Assembly (NCBI RefSeq): GCF_017875235.1
Contig: NZ_JAGGMI010000010.1
Span: 1 to 64,000, forward strand
DNA from: Asticcacaulis solisilvae
Lineage (GTDB): Bacteria; Pseudomonadota; Alphaproteobacteria; Caulobacterales; Caulobacteraceae
Direction: 5' to 3'
Length of the DNA: 64,000 nt
Positions within the stretch are counted from its first letter, which is position 1; each line of letters begins with the position of its first letter. Shown in pieces: positions 1 through 7,061 of this stretch. The position numbers and the translations under genes were made by a program. The notes under the pieces were generated by a model. It had not been told where the DNA came from and made no database searches. It saw only the letters and a program-made list of their open reading frames with translations.

Positions 1-150
1 AACACTTTGGTAGTCGTGTAGAGATGTATCTCAACATCTCCGCTAGATCACCGCCGCCTGCGTTTCTCTTTCCAATATCTACAATGTCAAAGACCTTATC
101 CGCAACCAGCCGAGCCGGCTGCGGTGATAACCAATCCCGTTATCAGAGGA
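1..150 (-). other. 5' leader of an rRNA operon (16S gene lies beyond the left edge)
   Basis: Read on the minus strand, this stretch carries the block conserved ahead of alphaproteobacterial 16S genes: TCTTTGACATTG, then GGAAAGAGAAACG, then AGGCGGCGG. It is followed by a perfect 7-bp hairpin, GAGATGT/ACATCTC (roughly positions 21-41), of the kind that helps form the pre-16S processing stem. Transcription would run leftward, so the 16S gene should start just outside the window. No credible protein is encoded in 1-509; the short open frames here have no family features. That the leader belongs to a complete rrn operon is inferred, because no mature rRNA sequence is inside the window. Confidence 0.8.
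82..95 (-). promoter_or_regulatory. boxA-like antitermination element of the rRNA leader
   Basis: The minus strand reads GGTCTTTGACATTG, close to the boxA core that loads Nus factors on rRNA transcripts (E. coli version TGCTCTTTAACA). It lies about 60 nt after the predicted transcription start, the usual place for such an element. Confidence 0.65.
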
Positions 151-156
151 GGCGCT

Positions 157-185
157 CATTTACCGAAGCGACCAAACCGTGTCAA
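157..185 (-). promoter_or_regulatory. housekeeping-sigma promoter for the leftward rRNA operon
   Basis: On the minus strand a perfect -35 TTGACA (180-185) is followed after 17 nt by TAAATG (157-162) as the -10. The start would be near position 150 and the leader continues to the window edge. A weaker candidate (TTGAAG, 17 nt, TAAGTA) lies further upstream around 313-341. rRNA operons often have several promoters, but the second one here is only a guess. The rest of 190-509 shows nothing else recognisable. Confidence 0.6.
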
Positions 186-509
186 CCGATTTTTCATCTT
201 TTCCACAGAGCCGTTTGAGCGGCGATTTTTGCGGAAGCGAAGCCGAAAAGTTCCCCGTCGGATGACCTTGCGGACAATCCTTAAAGATCCCTCAGAATCG
301 GTGAAGCGCTGTACTTAATCCTTTTTGGTTCCGGCTTCAAGTCCCAATCGACTTTTTTAGGAGACGATTTCGTGAGGCCGTTGTTTCAAAAGGCTGCGGT
401 GCAGCGAGGAAGCGGCTTCTAGACAAGCCCTCAGAAACACGCAAGCGCCGAATCCGGGGAAATCGCACTTATCCCCAGATTGGCGCTTGTCGACAGTAAG
501 TTCAGGAAG

Positions 510-941
510 TTAGCCGGCGGCGATATAGCTTTTCAGCGTATGCGCCTCGAGCTCGACCTCGGAAATCTTGGATTTGACCAGATCGCCGATCGAAACGATG
601 CCAACCAAACGCGCACCGTCCATGACAGGCAGATGGCGGATACGGCGATCGGTCATGCGTTCCAGCAGGGATTCGATCGTTTCAGCCTGATCGGCAAAGA
701 TCACATCACGCGTCATGATTTCCGACACCGGCTTGGTGAGCGCATCCGCACCCCACTCCGCAATGGCGCCGATAATATCGCGCTCGGACACGATGCCGAC
801 GACGCGGCCGATACGGTCGGTGGCAATGAACGCCCCGACCTTACGCGTGTGCAGCAAAGCCGCAACCGATGAAAGACTATCATCGGGTGATACAGTAAAA
901 ACCTGACGCCCCTTGGCATTTAGAAGCTGATTAACCAACAT
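510..941 (-). CDS. Tandem CBS-domain protein
   Basis: A 143-aa soluble protein made almost entirely of two CBS motifs (about residues 8-65 and 72-130), the pair that folds into a Bateman module. Such modules bind adenosine nucleotides (AMP, ATP, SAM, NAD) and usually regulate a partner. Recognisable segments are GIVSERDII in the first repeat and HLPVMDG...GIVSIGDLVK in the second. A GGGAGG ribosome-binding site sits 8 nt before the ATG. It stands alone as a stand-alone CBS protein of the type common in alphaproteobacteria; no fused enzyme domain is present, so the regulated partner cannot be named. An inverted repeat lies about 30 bp upstream of the start. Confidence 0.9.
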   Translation of the reverse strand: MLVNQLLNAKGRQVFTVSPDDSLSSVAALLHTRKVGAFIATDRIGRVVGIVSERDIIGAIAEWGADALTKPVSEIMTRDVIFADQAETIESLLERMTDRRIRHLPVMDGARLVGIVSIGDLVKSKISEVELEAHTLKSYIAAG

Positions 942-972
942 AGCGACACCCTCCCGGTGGATTTATCTCATT

Positions 973-997
973 TGACGCTACTAAAAGAACAGCGTCA
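973..997. repeat. 7-bp inverted repeat upstream of the CBS gene
   Basis: TGACGCT (973-979) and AGCGTCA (991-997) form a perfect inverted repeat with an 11-nt spacer, 32 bp before the start of the CBS-domain gene. The position suits an operator over that gene's promoter; no regulator is identified. Confidence 0.4.
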
Positions 998-1043
998 CCT
1001 GAAAGGGAGCGAAAATGCAATGCTTACTGCACTGCAGCAGGGG

Positions 1044-1721
1044 TCACTTTGTTGTGAAACGATGCCGGTGAAATACACGAAGCCAAGGCGAGATAATCAG
1101 CAGGCCGAACAAAAAGCCGGCAATATGCGCTTGCCAGGCGACCTGAACGCCTTCGCCAAAAACCAGCGGCGTAAACGCCGTTGCAGCGTTAAGGCCGCAA
1201 TAGACGACGGTCATGGCCAGTACCTGCGGATGCAGGAAGGACCGCACGACCGGTTCACGGTCGCGTTCGCCCAGCCGAATCGCCGCTCCCATCAGGCCCG
1301 ATACCGCGCCCGACGCCCCCGCCACGGATACCGGCGAAGACCAGTTGAGCAGACAATATCCCAGTCCGGCCGCAATCCCGCACACGAGAAAGAAGCCAAT
1401 ATAAGAGGCGACGCCCCCTGCCCCATTGCCGAACGCGCGGATGACGGGGGTGGCGAAGGCCAGGCAGAAGGCGGAATTCATCAGCACATGCGTCCAACTG
1501 CCGTGCAGGAATATATGCGTGACCAAAAGCTCGTAGGCGCCGCTGCGCAGCAGGAGCGACGACAGGGCAAAGCTGTCAATCAGGTTTTCGCTGACCACCG
1601 GCGACAGGGATTGCAGAAAATAGAGGGAAACAAGGAGGACCGGCAACAGTATGGCCAAAGGCGGCGCATTAAAGAGAGGCTCCTTGCCTCCAGCGCGCTG
1701 TGGATTCTCGTAATCTGTCAT
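1044..1721 (-). CDS. Rhomboid family intramembrane serine protease
   Basis: A 225-aa polytopic membrane protein with the rhomboid signature. It has the L1-loop HGSWTH motif (73-78), the conserved Asn82 that supports the oxyanion hole, the catalytic GASG with Ser137, and the catalytic His199 in a later helix (WQAHIAGFLFG). The length and six-helix core fit a bacterial rhomboid that cleaves transmembrane substrates within the inner membrane. The substrate cannot be told from sequence. The gene diverges from hfaA across about 240 bp that carries the hfa promoter. It is not obviously part of an operon, and any role linked to the holdfast would be speculation. Confidence 0.92.
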   Translation of the reverse strand: MTDYENPQRAGGKEPLFNAPPLAILLPVLLVSLYFLQSLSPVVSENLIDSFALSSLLLRSGAYELLVTHIFLHGSWTHVLMNSAFCLAFATPVIRAFGNGAGGVASYIGFFLVCGIAAGLGYCLLNWSSPVSVAGASGAVSGLMGAAIRLGERDREPVVRSFLHPQVLAMTVVYCGLNAATAFTPLVFGEGVQVAWQAHIAGFLFGLLIISPWLRVFHRHRFTTK

Positions 1722-1835
1722 ATTCCGGGACTCAGGCTCTCGCCATTTGCGCTAATTCCTGCCCCCATATGGATCATCCCGCGCCCACTTTGCAACCTCG
1801 GCAGCCTTCGCCAGGCACATTTCACTACGTGGAAT

Positions 1836-1882
1836 CCCTAAAAATACAAAGAAAAACGCCGCGATACACGTAATTTTTAGGG
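1836..1882. repeat. 10-bp perfect inverted repeat upstream of hfaA
   Basis: CCCTAAAAAT (1836-1845) and ATTTTTAGGG (1873-1882) are perfect inverted halves separated by 27 nt. The repeat is centred about 63 bp upstream of the start expected from the sigma-54 promoter at 1896. A shorter GCCGC/GCGGC pair (1858-1862, 1886-1890) is interleaved. The distance suits an enhancer-binding protein or IHF-type bending site for a sigma-54 promoter; a hairpin terminating something is unlikely because no gene ends here. Confidence 0.5.
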
Positions 1883-1895
1883 TTTGCGGCGACAG

Positions 1896-1911
1896 TGGCA
1901 CCCGAATTGCT
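1896..1911 (+). promoter_or_regulatory. Sigma-54 (RpoN) promoter of the hfa operon
   Basis: TGGCAC, five bases, then TTGCT matches the -24/-12 consensus of sigma-54 promoters at every conserved position. The start would be near 1922, leaving a leader of about 39 nt before the hfaA ATG at 1961. In Caulobacter, sigma-54 drives flagellar and stalk genes late in the cell cycle, so control of holdfast anchor genes this way is plausible. The inverted repeat at 1836-1882 is the natural candidate for the activator site. Confidence 0.75.
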
Positions 1912-1960
1912 GGAGGGACATTCGCCTGAGACGTGAATGTCCCAGGCCTGGAGCGTTACA

Positions 1961-2431
1961 ATGCCAAACCTGAACCTCTTCGGCCGTCTGGCCTTAATTT
2001 CCTCGGTAGCCGTTGCCCTTCCCGGCCTGGCTTTCGCCCAGGCGACTTCGTCGCGCGGAGTGTCGGCCTATGAAACCGGCTACGGCATGTCGCGCAACCA
2101 GATGCAACATGGCGTAAACCCGTCGACGCGCGACGCCAACGGCAACCGCGTCCTGATGGACGGCACGATCGTGACGGAAGAAAGTGTCTATTCCTATTCC
2201 AAGACGCTCGGCGCCGGCGATGCCTATTCGGGCGCCGGCAACGGCGGGGCCACGGCCATCGGCAACTATCTGAATGTCACGGTCAACGGCAACTACAACA
2301 CCGTCATCGTCAATTCGACCCAGACCAACAATGGCAATGTCACTGCCAACAATAACGGCACCACCAAAACCGGCGCCAACGGCACAACCAATGACACAAC
2401 TTCTCTGAACGGACAGCTCAATGGCTTCTAA
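1961..2431 (+). CDS. hfaA: HfaA, holdfast anchor subunit
   Basis: A 156-aa exported protein. The ATG at 1961 has GGAG 8 nt upstream and gives a clean signal peptide ending in LAFA (about residue 25); the in-frame ATG at 1937 lacks a ribosome-binding site and would spoil the signal. The mature part is rich in Asn, Gly and Thr, with runs such as NVTVNGNYNTVIVN that recall curlin repeats. In Caulobacter crescentus, HfaA, HfaB and HfaD tether the adhesive holdfast polysaccharide to the stalk or pole, and HfaA forms very stable amyloid-like multimers on the outer membrane. First gene of the hfaABD operon; its stop overlaps hfaB by 11 nt. The identification rests on operon order plus composition. 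Confidence 0.85.
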   Translation: MPNLNLFGRLALISSVAVALPGLAFAQATSSRGVSAYETGYGMSRNQMQHGVNPSTRDANGNRVLMDGTIVTEESVYSYSKTLGAGDAYSGAGNGGATAIGNYLNVTVNGNYNTVIVNSTQTNNGNVTANNNGTTKTGANGTTNDTTSLNGQLNGF

Positions 2432-3467
2432 CAGCAAAACGCACACGGGTGGCTTCAAGCGCATCGCGACCCTGCTGGCCGGAACGGCCATGATCGCCGT
2501 CACCCTTTCGGGCTGCGTCTCGGCGCCTGGCGTCAACTCGGCCGGCAATTACAAAACGCCGATCGGCCGCGCGCCGGTCACCAGCAACGCCACCGCTTAC
2601 TCGGACGCGCTGGTTTGCCTGGGTGAATATGCCCGCGCCCGCCGTCTGGCCTCGCCGCGCCTGGCCGTTGGTCGGATTTCGGACTATACGGGCAAGGTGT
2701 CGCTGGAAGGCGGCCGCGAAATCACGCAAGGCGCCTCGCTGATGGCGATGACCGCCCTGGCCAAGGCCGGCGCCCGCCAGGTCGAGCGTTTCGACACCTC
2801 GGTCGGCGAATTGGAACTGAAATACTCCAACAACAAGCTGATCACGGACGACCAGGTCGCCAACCCGACCAAGCCGGCCGATTACCGCAAGATCATGGCC
2901 GGCCAAGTCGCCGGTTCTGACTTCTTCATCGTCGGCGGCATCACCGAACTGAACTACAATATCCGTTCGGGCGGCTTTGACGCCCTGGCCGGCGAAACCG
3001 CTTCGACCGGTATCAAGGGCATGGCCTACAACCGCACCTATGTGATGAATGTCGCCCTGGACCTGCGTCTGGTCGACACCCGCACCCTGGAAGTGGTCGA
3101 CGTCATCTCCTACCAGAAGCAGGTTGTCGGCCGTGAAGTGAAGGCCGGCGTCTTCGACATCTGGAACGGCAACATCTTCGATCTGTCGGGCGGCGCAGGC
3201 GCGCTTGAGCCGATGCAACTGGCGGTGCGCGCTATGATCGAGCGCTCGACGCTGGAATTCATGGCCAATCTGTACGGCGCCGCCGGCCCGCAGGTCTGCC
3301 TCGATCCGCAAAACGACTTCCTCTACAGCGACTCGCTCGGCGCGACCGGCGGTCTCACTCCCGCCTACGACAATCTGGAGACCAACAATGCTGGTACGCG
3401 CGCCGATCCTTACCGCTGGGAAAACATCGCGGACAAGCCTGTTCGCAAGCATAGCGGCAAGCACTAG
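2421..3467 (+). CDS. hfaB: HfaB, CsgG-family outer-membrane lipoprotein of the holdfast anchor
   Basis: A 348-aa lipoprotein: a Type II signal peptide with lipobox LSGC near residue 32, followed by a CsgG-like domain (about 60-290). The region GRISDYTGK...GREITQGASLMAMTAL and the later DLRLVDTRTLEVVDVISYQKQ are typical of CsgG, the nonameric outer-membrane pore that exports curli. In Caulobacter, HfaB is needed for the stability and surface display of HfaA and HfaD. It is translated from an ATG inside the end of hfaA, and its own 3' end overlaps hfaD by 80 nt, which points to tight translational coupling of the three anchor proteins. Confidence 0.92.
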   Translation: MASNSKTHTGGFKRIATLLAGTAMIAVTLSGCVSAPGVNSAGNYKTPIGRAPVTSNATAYSDALVCLGEYARARRLASPRLAVGRISDYTGKVSLEGGREITQGASLMAMTALAKAGARQVERFDTSVGELELKYSNNKLITDDQVANPTKPADYRKIMAGQVAGSDFFIVGGITELNYNIRSGGFDALAGETASTGIKGMAYNRTYVMNVALDLRLVDTRTLEVVDVISYQKQVVGREVKAGVFDIWNGNIFDLSGGAGALEPMQLAVRAMIERSTLEFMANLYGAAGPQVCLDPQNDFLYSDSLGATGGLTPAYDNLETNNAGTRADPYRWENIADKPVRKHSGKH

Positions 3468-4665
3468 TCTCCTGCTGGCCGTTCCTGCGCTCGCGCAGGA
3501 AGTCATCGACAATGTTCAGGTGGAAAACGGCGTCATTACGTCGACCAATACTCTGAACGTCGTGCAAAATGACGGGCTGTCGCAAGCCAAGGCTCAAGCC
3601 ACCGGCAACGAAATGCAGGGCGGCAACCAGGATGTCGACGCGACTGTGACCTCGACCCAGACGGTGCGCGGCTCGATTCGCGCTGCCGCCGATATCCTGG
3701 GCCAGGGCACGGATGCCGACGGCCGTCAGTCGCTGGGCACGCCGGTGTATGCGTCGTCCCAGGCCACGGGTAACTATACCGGTTTCACCACCGAGAACGC
3801 CCGCGCGCAGGCTTCGACGACCCAGACCTCGACCGCGCCCGAGATCGAAGCGAAGACACACGTCATCGGCCTGAACAACTCGATCTATGTCAGTGGCGAA
3901 GGCCGCGCGTCCGCCGAGGCCAACCACACGGCTTACGAAGTGCGCAACGGCCGTCTCGACGCCGCGTCGTGGCAGTCCTCCGACAGCGACGTGAAGGTCA
4001 ATACCTCAGCCGAAGTGCACTATTCACCCTCGCCCAACCTCTATGCGGCGCAGGCCGGCCAAAATTACTATGGTTCTTACTCGGAAGACCGCGGCTCACA
4101 GGAGCACGAGGTCCACCAGACCCAGTCGGGCCGGACCAATTCGCGCGCCGAGCTTTATGGCGGCAATATGTGGAATGTCGGCACCGAATCGACCGCGGTC
4201 GCCAATAACGTCAACCTGCAGAATCAGGGCGGTTCTCTGGTCGTGACCAATGACCAGCACCAGGTCGGCGCGGTTCTGTCGCAGGCGGTCACCCATGCCT
4301 ATGAGTATGGCGAGGCGCACGCCACGGCCACCGGCATCGGTAACCAACTGGCGGCCGGCAATAACGACATCTATGTCCGACTCGACAATAATCAGATCTC
4401 GGACGGTGGCGTCGATGTGCTGGCCGAGTTCGAAGGCAATACCGGCTACGACGCCTATATCTCGGCCGAAGCCTATGGCAACCAGGCCCTAGCCTACGCC
4501 TGTGCCGACTGCCGCGCCGACATGGGCGTCAATTCGACCCAGATCAACAACAGCGACGTCAATGCCGTGAGCAAGGCGACCGTCACTGGCCAGGGCCGCT
4601 CGATCGTGTCGTCGGCCCGCGCCGTCGGCAACAGCGCCACCTACTACGTGTCCGGCAGCAAGTAA
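3388..4665 (+). CDS. hfaD: HfaD, large holdfast anchor surface protein
   Basis: A 425-aa exported protein with a signal peptide ending VPALA-Q (about residue 36). The mature chain is Asn/Ala/Thr/Ser-rich and has a loose periodic pattern in which Gly-Asn recurs after Ala (ATGN, ATGIGN, AYGN, AVGN), consistent with a beta-helical or amyloid-like surface fibre. The start overlaps the end of hfaB by 80 nt, unusually long, but GGAG lies 7 nt before this ATG and the signal peptide begins there. In Caulobacter, HfaD works with HfaA at the outer membrane to bind holdfast polysaccharide. A strong hairpin terminator follows. Confidence 0.87.
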   Translation: MLVRAPILTAGKTSRTSLFASIAASTSLLLAVPALAQEVIDNVQVENGVITSTNTLNVVQNDGLSQAKAQATGNEMQGGNQDVDATVTSTQTVRGSIRAAADILGQGTDADGRQSLGTPVYASSQATGNYTGFTTENARAQASTTQTSTAPEIEAKTHVIGLNNSIYVSGEGRASAEANHTAYEVRNGRLDAASWQSSDSDVKVNTSAEVHYSPSPNLYAAQAGQNYYGSYSEDRGSQEHEVHQTQSGRTNSRAELYGGNMWNVGTESTAVANNVNLQNQGGSLVVTNDQHQVGAVLSQAVTHAYEYGEAHATATGIGNQLAAGNNDIYVRLDNNQISDGGVDVLAEFEGNTGYDAYISAEAYGNQALAYACADCRADMGVNSTQINNSDVNAVSKATVTGQGRSIVSSARAVGNSATYYVSGSK

Positions 4666-4686
4666 TCCGGTAGAAGATACAAATAA

Positions 4687-4718
4687 AAAGCCCCATGCTG
4701 TCGGCTGCATGGGGCTTT
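4687..4718. terminator. Bidirectional intrinsic terminator between hfaD and the kinase gene
   Basis: AAAGCCCCATGC and GCATGGGGCTTT form a perfect 12-bp stem around an 8-nt loop, with A-rich flank on the left and T-rich on the right, so it can end transcripts in both directions. It separates the rightward hfa operon from the leftward kai operon. Confidence 0.88.
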
Positions 4719-4719
4719 C

Positions 4720-6723
4720 TTATCTTATAACGGCCAGAAGCTGCTGAAGCTTTTCGTAATCGACCGGCTTGACCATATGATGATGGAAGCCGGCGGCTTC
4801 GGCCATGGCTTTGTGCTCGCTCTGCCCCCACCCGGTCTGGGCAATGAACAGGGTCGACGCCAGCACCGGGTCCTGACGCATGGCGCGGCAGATGTCGTAG
4901 CCGTTCATGCCCGGCAGTCCGATATCGAGCATGACGACGTCAGGCTTATAGTCAGATGCCATGGCCAGCGCGTCGGCGCCGTTGTGAGCAATACGATAAT
5001 CATGGCCCATGGCCTCGACCAGCCAACCGGAGGTCTGAGCCAGGGCCGGGTTGTCCTCGACGATCAGGATTTTCAGCCCGTCCGTCCCTGCCGTTTCCGC
5101 CACGGGCGCCTCCGCGTCATTGGCGGGCGCCGGCATCAGGGGCAGGCGAATCGTAAACCGGCTGCCCTTCCCCAGGCCTTCACTGGCGACGGACACGGCG
5201 CCCCCGTGCATTTCGACGAGGTTGCGCACCAGGGTCAGGCCAACGCCCAGGCCGCCATGCGAACGTTCCAGCGAATCGTCAACCTGGGCAAACATGTCAA
5301 AGATACGGTCAATCATTTCCGGTCGAATCCCAATACCCTGGTCGGTAACGTGGATATCAACCGCGCCGTCATGAATCTCGGTCGCGATGGTAATCGTCCG
5401 GCCACGATCGCTGTACTTAGCGGCGTTGTTTAGCAGGTTGGAAAAAACCTGGCTCAGGCGGGTAAAATCGCCCTCGACCCATAGACCATCGTTGACAGGC
5501 GCCACGGTCAAGGTGTGGTCGAACTGGGTGATGACCGGCTGCGAGGTTTCCTCGGCGACCCGCAGGATATCCGCCAGCTTCAGGCGTTCGCGGCGTAGCT
5601 CGATCTTGCCGCGTGTGATGCGAGACACGTCCATCAGATCATCGACCAGCCGGACCATATTATGCACCTGCCGCCCCATCAGGCCCAGCGCTTCCTCCTG
5701 AATGTCACCGCGCGCCTTGCCCGACGCCAGCAGCCGAATACCATTGCTGATCGGCGCCAGCGGGTTACGCAACTCGTGCGCCAGAATGGCCAGGAATTCG
5801 TTCTTGCGCCGGTCGGCCAGCTCCAGCGCCGATTCGACGCGCTTGCGGTCGGTAATGTCGGTCAGGGTCAGGACGGCTCCGCGCACCTCGCCGGCCTTGT
5901 CGAACAGGAAGCCGGTCGTGAGAATCACGTGGCTGAGGCGCCCGTCGGGCCATTGCAGTACGGCCTCACGCCCGCGCAATTCCGGCGTATCGATGAGGGC
6001 ACGAAAGGCAAAAGGCTGCAATTCGCCGTCCACCACGTGCTTGAGCGGCAAGGCTTCGTCGAGGAAACGATTGATCGGATCGCCCCCGATAAGGGTCTCG
6101 ACAGCGCGGCTGGTCCGGACGATCCGGCCGCTAGGATCGCAAACGATAACCGCGTCGCCAACCTGTTCGAGGATTGATTGCGCCAGGATTTCTTCGGAAA
6201 CGATCCGTTCGCGCGCCCGCTCGGCCGTCAGGTCGCTCAACAGCAGGCAGAGACCGGTTGGATTGTCTTTCAACGGACGTATGCCGAAACTCACCGGAAT
6301 GCGCTGGCCAGACGCGTTACGTAGGATAAGTTCCCTTTCGGCCTCGCGCCGGGCGCCCTCTTCGAGCAGCGCTTCGATAGCATTGAGACTCGAAGGTATG
6401 ACAATGTCCTGGACAAGGGTATCCTTGAGGACCGCCTCGTCACGCTGAACCAGTGCGGCGAACAGCGCGTTGCTTTGCAGGATGCGACCGTCGGGCGCCA
6501 GCAGGGCCGTTGGATGGTTCACCTGGTCAACGATCAACTGATAGGTCTGTTCCGCCGCGCCCAGCGTCAGCACGGTCGTCTCATCGCCGCCTTCGACCAC
6601 AACGGCATCGACTTCGCCGCTGCGGATAGCGCGCAGGGTTTCCTGCGCGACCTCCAGTTCCTGGCGGACCCGCGCGAGCTCGGATGTCAGGGCTTCGATC
6701 TCGTTGGGCCGCGTGTCGCGCAT
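4720..6723 (-). CDS. PAS-domain hybrid histidine kinase of the kai operon
   Basis: A 667-aa cytoplasmic kinase with no membrane segment. Order: short coiled coil (5-35), PAS (about 60-165), second PAS (about 180-295), HisKA with phospho-accepting His316 in ILAHELRNP, HATPase (about 420-530, N-box FSNLLNNAAKYSD and G-boxes), then a receiver domain with phospho-acceptor Asp600 (VVMLDIGLPG). It is the third gene of the kaiC-kaiB operon, 8 nt after kaiB. In cyanobacteria the KaiBC state is read by a histidine kinase (SasA); this kinase has no KaiB-like SasA sensor domain, so if it reads the timer the PAS domains must do so. The phosphorelay target after the receiver is not encoded nearby. Confidence 0.9.
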   Translation of the reverse strand: MRDTRPNEIEALTSELARVRQELEVAQETLRAIRSGEVDAVVVEGGDETTVLTLGAAEQTYQLIVDQVNHPTALLAPDGRILQSNALFAALVQRDEAVLKDTLVQDIVIPSSLNAIEALLEEGARREAERELILRNASGQRIPVSFGIRPLKDNPTGLCLLLSDLTAERARERIVSEEILAQSILEQVGDAVIVCDPSGRIVRTSRAVETLIGGDPINRFLDEALPLKHVVDGELQPFAFRALIDTPELRGREAVLQWPDGRLSHVILTTGFLFDKAGEVRGAVLTLTDITDRKRVESALELADRRKNEFLAILAHELRNPLAPISNGIRLLASGKARGDIQEEALGLMGRQVHNMVRLVDDLMDVSRITRGKIELRRERLKLADILRVAEETSQPVITQFDHTLTVAPVNDGLWVEGDFTRLSQVFSNLLNNAAKYSDRGRTITIATEIHDGAVDIHVTDQGIGIRPEMIDRIFDMFAQVDDSLERSHGGLGVGLTLVRNLVEMHGGAVSVASEGLGKGSRFTIRLPLMPAPANDAEAPVAETAGTDGLKILIVEDNPALAQTSGWLVEAMGHDYRIAHNGADALAMASDYKPDVVMLDIGLPGMNGYDICRAMRQDPVLASTLFIAQTGWGQSEHKAMAEAAGFHHHMVKPVDYEKLQQLLAVIR

Positions 6724-6731
6724 GGCTGTAC

Positions 6732-7061
6732 TCAGTTGACCTTGATCTGCAGTCCGACCAGGGTGCGGTCGGTGTTCGAGAGATCGCCGATGATCTTGCG
6801 GATTGGATGCGGCAGTTGACGAACCAGCGTCGGAATGGCGACGATCTCGTCGCCCTTGGCCAGTTGCGGGTTTTTCAGCAGGTCGATCAGCTCGATCGTA
6901 TAGCGGCCAGCCAGATGCTCCTCGCAGATTTTCTTAAGGTTTTCATAGGCCCTGACGGACTTCGGTGTTTGTCCGGCGACATAGAGCCTGAGCTGGAAAT
7001 GCTCATTCGGATCACCTGCCATGGTGTCGTCCGGTGCAGCAGAAGAAAACGCGTCACTCAT
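6732..7061 (-). CDS. kaiB: KaiB family clock protein
   Basis: A 109-aa thioredoxin-like protein. The KaiB core starts near residue 24 ([12 protein letters not shown]) and runs through [24 protein letters not shown] and [12 protein letters not shown] to the end. KaiB binds the ATPase ring of phosphorylated KaiC, in cyanobacteria after switching to its thioredoxin-like fold. The start overlaps the kaiC stop by 4 nt (ATGA), so both are translated together. The first 13 residues look unstructured; a second ATG at codon 14 is a possible start. No KaiA gene is present in the window, which argues for a KaiA-independent timer rather than a cyanobacterial-type oscillator. Confidence 0.95.
   Translation of the reverse strand: MSDAFSSAAPDDTMAGDPNEHFQLRLYVAGQTPKSVRAYENLKKICEEHLAGRYTIELIDLLKNPQLAKGDEIVAIPTLVRQLPHPIRKIIGDLSNTDRTLVGLQIKVN

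Noticed and set aside
2418-3512. Long minus-strand frame of 364 codons over hfaB
   Set aside because: It is antisense to a clear CsgG lipoprotein and consists of the Arg/Gly/Val/Asp-rich pattern typical of reading high-GC genes backwards; no ribosome-binding site or family motif.
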